Part shown: positions 60,853 through 64,000 of the stretch, piece by piece
How the letters are laid out: each line of letters opens with the position of its first letter
Numbering within the stretch: the first letter of the stretch is position 1
Assembly (NCBI GenBank): GCA_045132775.1
Contig: JBGUSX010000156.1
Span: 13,798-77,797 of the forward strand
DNA from: SVTX01 sp045132775
GTDB lineage: Bacteria; Bacillota; Clostridia; Oscillospirales; CAG-272
DNA: 64,000 nucleotides
Reading direction: 5' to 3'
Notes under the pieces: generated by a model
What the model was told of the DNA's origin: nothing
What the model saw: only the letters and a program-made list of their open reading frames with translations
The model's database searches: none
Made by a program: the position numbers and the translations under genes

Positions 60853-60990
60853 TTAGTCGTCGGGTTCCATATCAGGGAGCTCATCATATATATCACCACC
60901 TAATTCAGATGATGTGGTAATAATATCTGAATTCCCTAAAATGATCAACACCTCAGATAGCACATACTCTTTTTTGCCTTTCGTTTTCAT
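60853..60990 (-). CDS. 45-aa peptide gene (MKTKGKKEYVLSEVLIILGN start)
   Basis: Too short for the usual gene-length cut-offs. A strong AGGAGGTTAAGA ribosome site precedes ATG at 60990, and the frame runs to TAA at 60853. The sequence is Lys-rich at the start, hydrophobic in the middle (VLSEVLIILGNSDIITTSSE) and strongly acidic at the end (ELPDMEPDD). No signal peptide. The DIITTSS pattern resembles, from memory, small peptides common in gut Firmicutes; function unknown. It lies 20 bp ahead of the LRR gene, so both are probably on one mRNA. Confidence 0.7.
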   Translation of the reverse strand: MKTKGKKEYVLSEVLIILGNSDIITTSSELGGDIYDELPDMEPDD

Positions 60991-61012
60991 TCTTAACCTC
61001 CTTGCCTAAAAA

Positions 61013-61042
61013 TAAAAAATGCGCCTACCGAAGTAAGCGCAT
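61013..61042 (-). terminator. Intrinsic terminator/attenuator upstream of the peptide gene
   Basis: On the minus strand a 10-bp stem ATGCGCTTAC / GTAGGCGCAT (one U-G pair) with a TTCG tetraloop, followed by T6. It sits about 10 nt before the peptide gene's ribosome site and after the promoter at 61282-61310, so the downstream genes are expressed only if RNA polymerase passes it. Confidence 0.85.
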
Positions 61043-61090
61043 AAAAACGCAAACTCCAATAGTCGCCAAACCAACTGAAACAGCAAGAAC

Positions 61091-61148
61091 TTCTCGTAAT
61101 TTTCAGACGGAATTTGCATTTTATCAAATTCGTATAAAATTACGAGAA
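61091..61148. repeat. Large imperfect inverted repeat in the leader
   Basis: Outer arms TTCTCGTAATTTT and AAAATTACGAGAA (13 bp, 61091-61103 and 61136-61148); inner arms GAATTTG and CAAATTC (61110-61116 and 61125-61131) with an 8-nt loop. No T run follows on either strand, so it is not a plain terminator. Confidence 0.75.
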
Positions 61149-61163
61149 AATAGCAATAAAGGT

Positions 61164-61236
61164 ACAGTTATCCCTGTAGATACAGTTACCCCCTGTAGAT
61201 ATAGCTATCCCTGTGGATACAGTTATCCCCGTATAG
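61164..61236. repeat. Four degenerate 18-19-bp tandem repeats
   Basis: Four consecutive units of the form ACAGTTATCCCTGTAGAT (plus strand), differing by a few bases. Adjacent copies form small hairpins (TATCC-ACAG-GGATA) in the minus-strand RNA. One copy contains TGTGGATAC, one mismatch from a DnaA box. Confidence 0.75.
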
Positions 61237-61281
61237 ACAGAAATAGCCCTTGCGTACGTATTCAGTTGATTTGGCTTTTTC

Positions 61282-61310
61282 ATTATATCACGCCGGGAAA
61301 ATCTTGTCAA
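61282..61310 (-). promoter_or_regulatory. Consensus promoter of the leader-peptide-LRR unit
   Basis: Minus strand TTGACA at 61305-61310, 17-bp spacer, TATAAT at 61282-61287. Transcription would begin near 61275, about 285 nt upstream of the peptide ATG. Confidence 0.82.
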
Positions 61311-61510
61311 GTTTTTTTAAATATTTGTTTGTAAAAAAAGCAGGGACACACGCAAGGTGTGCCTCCGCAAAAGACTATCATGCACATGCCGCCCACCTTG
61401 ACTGCTCTGCTCTTTTTTCTTTCTTAAAACTCGAAAAATGACAAAAATATTAAATTTCTGTCTACACACGGTTAATTTATAATTTAATTATATCATTTTC
61501 CCTTTAGATA
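61311..61510. other. Gene-free stretch upstream of the AraC gene
   Basis: No gene is seen. On the minus strand an imperfect hairpin (GGCACAC...GTGTGTCC, 61336-61366) followed by T7 resembles a terminator although no leftward gene precedes it. Confidence 0.45.
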
Positions 61511-61519
61511 TGTTATAAT
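61511..61519 (+). promoter_or_regulatory. Extended -10 promoter for the AraC-type regulator
   Basis: TGTTATAAT, an extended -10 without a good -35, 51 bp before the ATG at 61571. Confidence 0.6.
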
Positions 61520-61570
61520 TCTTACATACCAAAGTATAATAAATCTCTACAATGGAATTGGAGGTCAAAT

Positions 61571-62446
61571 ATGCCCGAGTATTACGTTGAGCGAGAAAAT
61601 TCCAGCCTTTCAGAATACGGAATTGAGTTTTTTCTACAGATACACAGCAGGCGCGGATATGCCACGCGCGCGCACATACACCCTGCTATAGAGCTTATCT
61701 ACGTGCAAGGCGGCGAATACAGCGTCAGCATTGATAACGACGAGGTTCGCGCTACTGCAGGCGATCTTCTCTTTTTCCGAGCAAACACAATTCATAGTAT
61801 TGAGCTTGTCAGTGACGAGGCAGGATCCTACTACGTCCTGAAGATCAATCCCTCACTTCTCTTCCACATTTTTCCCGGGCGCGAGCAGATGAGGATGACA
61901 TCCCCTTTTCTGTTCAAACACAAAGGCGAGCGCGCCTTTTTTGAAAAATGTGACATATCCGATAAATTCAAGGAAATATTCAGAAATATGATCGAAGCTT
62001 TGGGTAGCGAAGAGCTGATTTTTTATAGCACCGAACGTGCACTCGCTTCACTTTTGTTACTGGAAATGCTGAATTCCATGCTCCCAATAGCACCCGAAAC
62101 CACTGAGATCAACGAGAAAAATCTTTCACTCATACATAAATGCATCGATCACATAAACAAGAATTACTCGTCGGAAATAACCGCAGAAGAATGCGCAGCT
62201 CTGGTGCACATGAGTTACAGCTATTTTGCCAGACTTTTCCGTGCTGTAATGGGAAAGACATTTAAGGAATATCTGGTCAGCGTTCGTATGGCAAAAGCAA
62301 AAAGCATTCTTTTGTCAACGTCCGTATCGGTAACAGACGTTGCGATGGCATGCGGCTATTCAAGTCTTTCCTATTTTATCGCCGAATACAAAAAAGAATT
62401 TGGAAAAACACCGCGCGAGGAACGCAGATCTGCAACAAAAGTGTAA
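61571..62446 (+). CDS. AraC-family regulator with cupin domain
   Basis: A 291-aa protein. An N-terminal cupin-like domain (about 15-100, RAHIHPAIELIYVQGGEYSV) binds a small molecule, and a C-terminal AraC double helix-turn-helix (about 190-285) contains CAALVHMSYSYFARLFRAVM and VTDVAMACGYSSLSYFIAEY. GGAGG precedes the ATG. It is divergent from the leader-peptide-LRR unit and may regulate it; direct target unknown. Confidence 0.9.
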   Translation: MPEYYVERENSSLSEYGIEFFLQIHSRRGYATRAHIHPAIELIYVQGGEYSVSIDNDEVRATAGDLLFFRANTIHSIELVSDEAGSYYVLKINPSLLFHIFPGREQMRMTSPFLFKHKGERAFFEKCDISDKFKEIFRNMIEALGSEELIFYSTERALASLLLLEMLNSMLPIAPETTEINEKNLSLIHKCIDHINKNYSSEITAEECAALVHMSYSYFARLFRAVMGKTFKEYLVSVRMAKAKSILLSTSVSVTDVAMACGYSSLSYFIAEYKKEFGKTPREERRSATKV

Positions 62447-62515
62447 CCTTCCTCTTTACATTTTTCTCTTTTTGTGATACAATATCTAACGGACATTTTT
62501 CGGAAAGGAGACCGT

Positions 62516-63832
62516 ATGGAAAAACAATATACTGTTGGGATCCTCACTCTTGGCTGCAAGGTCAATCAGTACGAGTCGGAGGCGATTGCCGAAAGACTTG
62601 AAGAGCTTGGATTCAAGATAGCCTCGCCCACCGACGTGTGCGACGCATACGTAATAAATACCTGCACGGTCACTGCCGAATCTGACCGCAAGGCAAGACA
62701 GATGATCCGTCGTATGATGAAGAACAATCCTCGTGCTGTCATTCTGGTCACGGGATGCTATTCGCAGATCTCCCCCGAAGCCGTCGCGGCAATTGATGGA
62801 GTTGACTACGTTTGCGGAAGCTCAAACAAAATGACCGTAACGGACAAGATATGCGAGCTTATTAAAAACGGAAAAAATCAAAATGCGGAAATATGCGTGC
62901 CCGAGCTCGATGGTGCAGAGTTTGAGTGTATGTCAATAAAGAAATTTGACCGCACGCGCGCGTATGTCAAAATCGAGGACGGCTGCGAGTCAAAATGTAC
63001 ATATTGCACTATTCCCGCCGCACGCGGAAATATCCGTTCAAAGCCGTTTGATGATGTTATTGACGAAGTCAAAAAGCTGACTCTTGGCGGTTGCCGCGAG
63101 GTCGTGCTTACGGGAATTGAGACAGGCTCCTACGGTGACGATCTCGGAGACGGCGAGGATCTCGCTTCTCTGCTTTGCGAGATCGATAAGATCAACGGTA
63201 TAGGCAGAGTTCGCCTGGGTTCGCTCGATCCAACCGTGATAAAGCCCGATTTTGTCGATAAAATAAGGGACCTCAAATCTGTTGCTCCGCATTTTCATCT
63301 CTCGCTCCAAAGCGGGAGTGACGCGGTACTTGCAAGGATGAAAAGAAAATACAACTCGGCACGTGCCATGAAAAGTATTTCTCTTTTGCGCGAAGCTATG
63401 CCGGGTGTCAAATTCACAACAGACATAATTGTCGGTTTCCCCGGAGAGACCGACGAGGACTTCCAAAGGAGCTGTGAATTTGCAAAAGAAGCGGAATTCT
63501 TGATGATACACGTCTTCCCCTATTCAAAGCGCAAAGGAACCCTGGCGGCAGTCATGACCGATCAGATACCCGAGGAGGTAAAGAAACAACGTGTTCATAT
63601 CCTCACCGAAATAAGCCGCGAGACGAGAAAGAAAATTCTTGATCGCGTTATTGCCGAAAACGATACCGTTCAAGTGCTCTTCGAGACCTATCAAAACGGA
63701 TACGTTTATGGGCATACCGCAGATTTCATTGAGGTCAAATCAATAAGCGACCGAGCAATGCACGGAGAGCTTGCCTCGGTCAAGCTTTCAACACACGATG
63801 GAGATGTTTGCGAGGGCGAGATAGTAAAATAA
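62516..63832 (+). CDS. mtaB: tRNA t6A37 methylthiotransferase MtaB
   Basis: Radical-SAM methylthiotransferase of the MtaB/YqeV group, making ms2t6A37 in ANN-reading tRNAs. The 438-aa protein has LGCKVNQYESEAI, NTCTVTAESDRKA and VTGCYSQ in the N-terminal cluster domain, and the radical-SAM motif GCESKCTYCTIPAARG. LGCKVNQYES and NTCTVT, rather than the GCQQN of MiaB, favour MtaB. ATG at 62516 follows AAAGGAGA; an upstream in-frame start at 62474 has none. A second copy of this fold, miaB, is at 38061. Confidence 0.92.
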   Translation: MEKQYTVGILTLGCKVNQYESEAIAERLEELGFKIASPTDVCDAYVINTCTVTAESDRKARQMIRRMMKNNPRAVILVTGCYSQISPEAVAAIDGVDYVCGSSNKMTVTDKICELIKNGKNQNAEICVPELDGAEFECMSIKKFDRTRAYVKIEDGCESKCTYCTIPAARGNIRSKPFDDVIDEVKKLTLGGCREVVLTGIETGSYGDDLGDGEDLASLLCEIDKINGIGRVRLGSLDPTVIKPDFVDKIRDLKSVAPHFHLSLQSGSDAVLARMKRKYNSARAMKSISLLREAMPGVKFTTDIIVGFPGETDEDFQRSCEFAKEAEFLMIHVFPYSKRKGTLAAVMTDQIPEEVKKQRVHILTEISRETRKKILDRVIAENDTVQVLFETYQNGYVYGHTADFIEVKSISDRAMHGELASVKLSTHDGDVCEGEIVK

Positions 63833-63900
63833 TTTTTTGTAAAAATTTTAAATTTTTTTTGAAAATGTATGTGTTAAAATGATATGAACCAAAAAGAATA

Positions 63901-63970
63901 GGAAGTTCATTAAAGATATGGTATAATGTAGTCACCACAACAAACATTACCGTATCAGAAAGGAACTTCC
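63901..63970. repeat. Short inverted repeat GGAAGTTC / GAACTTCC around a promoter
   Basis: Perfect 8-bp arms at 63901-63908 and 63963-63970. Between them lies TGGTATAAT (63919-63927), an extended -10 promoter. Possible operator or terminal inverted repeat of a mobile element that continues past the right edge. Confidence 0.45.
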
Positions 63971-63971
63971 C

Positions 63972-64000
63972 ATGAATATTATAGCACAAGAAGCTCGCAA
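63972..64000 (+). CDS. 5' end of a right-edge gene, possibly a transposase
   Basis: ATG at 63972 follows AAAGGA and opens MNIIAQEAR before the window ends. Several insertion-sequence transposases in Clostridia, from memory, begin with a similar MNI-x-QE-x-R string. Too short for a firm call. Confidence 0.35.

Larger units (their letters stand above)
61043..61281 (-). ncRNA. Candidate structured leader RNA
   Basis: About 230 nt between a consensus minus-strand promoter and the 61013-61042 terminator. It contains four degenerate 18-19-bp tandem repeats and a large two-part hairpin, with no open frame supported by a ribosome site. It may be a 5' leader with attenuation or an independent small RNA ending at the terminator. 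No known riboswitch class was recognised. Confidence 0.5.

Noticed and set aside
61164..61236. CRISPR-like array
   Set aside because: Units are contiguous and only 18-19 bp, without unique spacers, and no cas gene is near.
61164..61236. DnaA-box cluster or replication origin
   Set aside because: Only one unit comes within one base of the DnaA box, the others differ at several bases, and no dnaA/dnaN gene is nearby. A coincidental match is likely.
61336..61366. Terminator belonging to a leftward gene
   Set aside because: No leftward gene or promoter lies between it and 61570; the hairpin is imperfect, so it was noted as doubtful and not listed as a terminator.
1..64000. tRNA, rRNA or prophage integration site
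   Set aside because: Intergenic regions were scanned by eye for cloverleaf or rRNA-like sequence and for integrase genes; none was found, but a covariance search was not possible.

Overview
The window looks like the chromosome of an endospore-forming, gut-type Clostridia bacterium, probably an uncultured lineage. The supporting genes are spoIVA, a Bacillus-like miaB-ricA-mutS-mutL block, rny, tmcAL, mutS2 with an Smr domain, Mrp with a Cys-rich head, and BspA-type leucine-rich and sialate-esterase-like proteins typical of gut Firmicutes. Promoters are strikingly uniform: most transcription units begin with a consensus-like TTGACA/TATAAT pair spaced by 17 bp, and most end in a clean intrinsic terminator. 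No tRNA, rRNA or CRISPR array was found. Names come from reading the sequence and from family knowledge; no database search was run.

Layout: (1) 1-337, 5' part of a secreted protein. (2) 506-2667, a pseudouridine synthase and a DUF3810 metallopeptidase-like protein. (3) 2700-5635, a sugar isomerase/dehydrogenase operon divergent from an AraC regulator. (4) 6158-9020, murA and spoIVA. (5) 9158-13653, an accessory cluster: a Sel1-NUDIX gene split by an in-frame amber codon, a DinB-like protein, a NUDIX hydrolase, a GNAT acetyltransferase, a pyrophosphatase-like protein, a truncated NUDIX remnant and a membrane-anchored HTH regulator. (6) 13693-18816, two ABC exporters flanking a DUF1854 protein. 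(7) 18983-20371, radA. (8) 20511-25983, a TerB-like protein, a BREX-type (DUF2791) ATPase and an Lhr-like helicase, a defence-like cassette under its own promoter. (9) 26146-27690, rny.

(10) 27834-39479 is one nine-gene leftward operon: miaB, ricA, mutS, mutL, tgt, a HAD phosphatase, an unknown membrane-anchored protein, tldD and a pmbA/tldE-like gene. (11) 39625-45700 holds folD, lgt, two M16 peptidases, a SanA-like protein and mrp. (12) 45844-46629, rpmF with yceD. (13) 46824-48455, tmcAL and a small unknown protein. (14) 48502-53513, dxs, mutS2 and a left-handed beta-helix protein. (15) 53706-57483, a small lipoprotein, lnt, an RluA-family synthase and upp. (16) 57666-59147, a sialate O-acetylesterase-like protein. 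(17) 59237-61310, a leader RNA with tandem repeats, a large hairpin and a terminator, followed by a 45-aa peptide gene and a secreted leucine-rich-repeat protein. (18) 61571-63832, an AraC regulator and mtaB. The right edge enters what may be an insertion sequence.

The most interesting parts are the TerB/BrxD-like/helicase cassette, the attenuator-like leader ahead of the peptide and LRR genes, the ABC-DUF1854-ABC set, and a nine-residue Cys motif shared by the Mrp head and the RicA tail.
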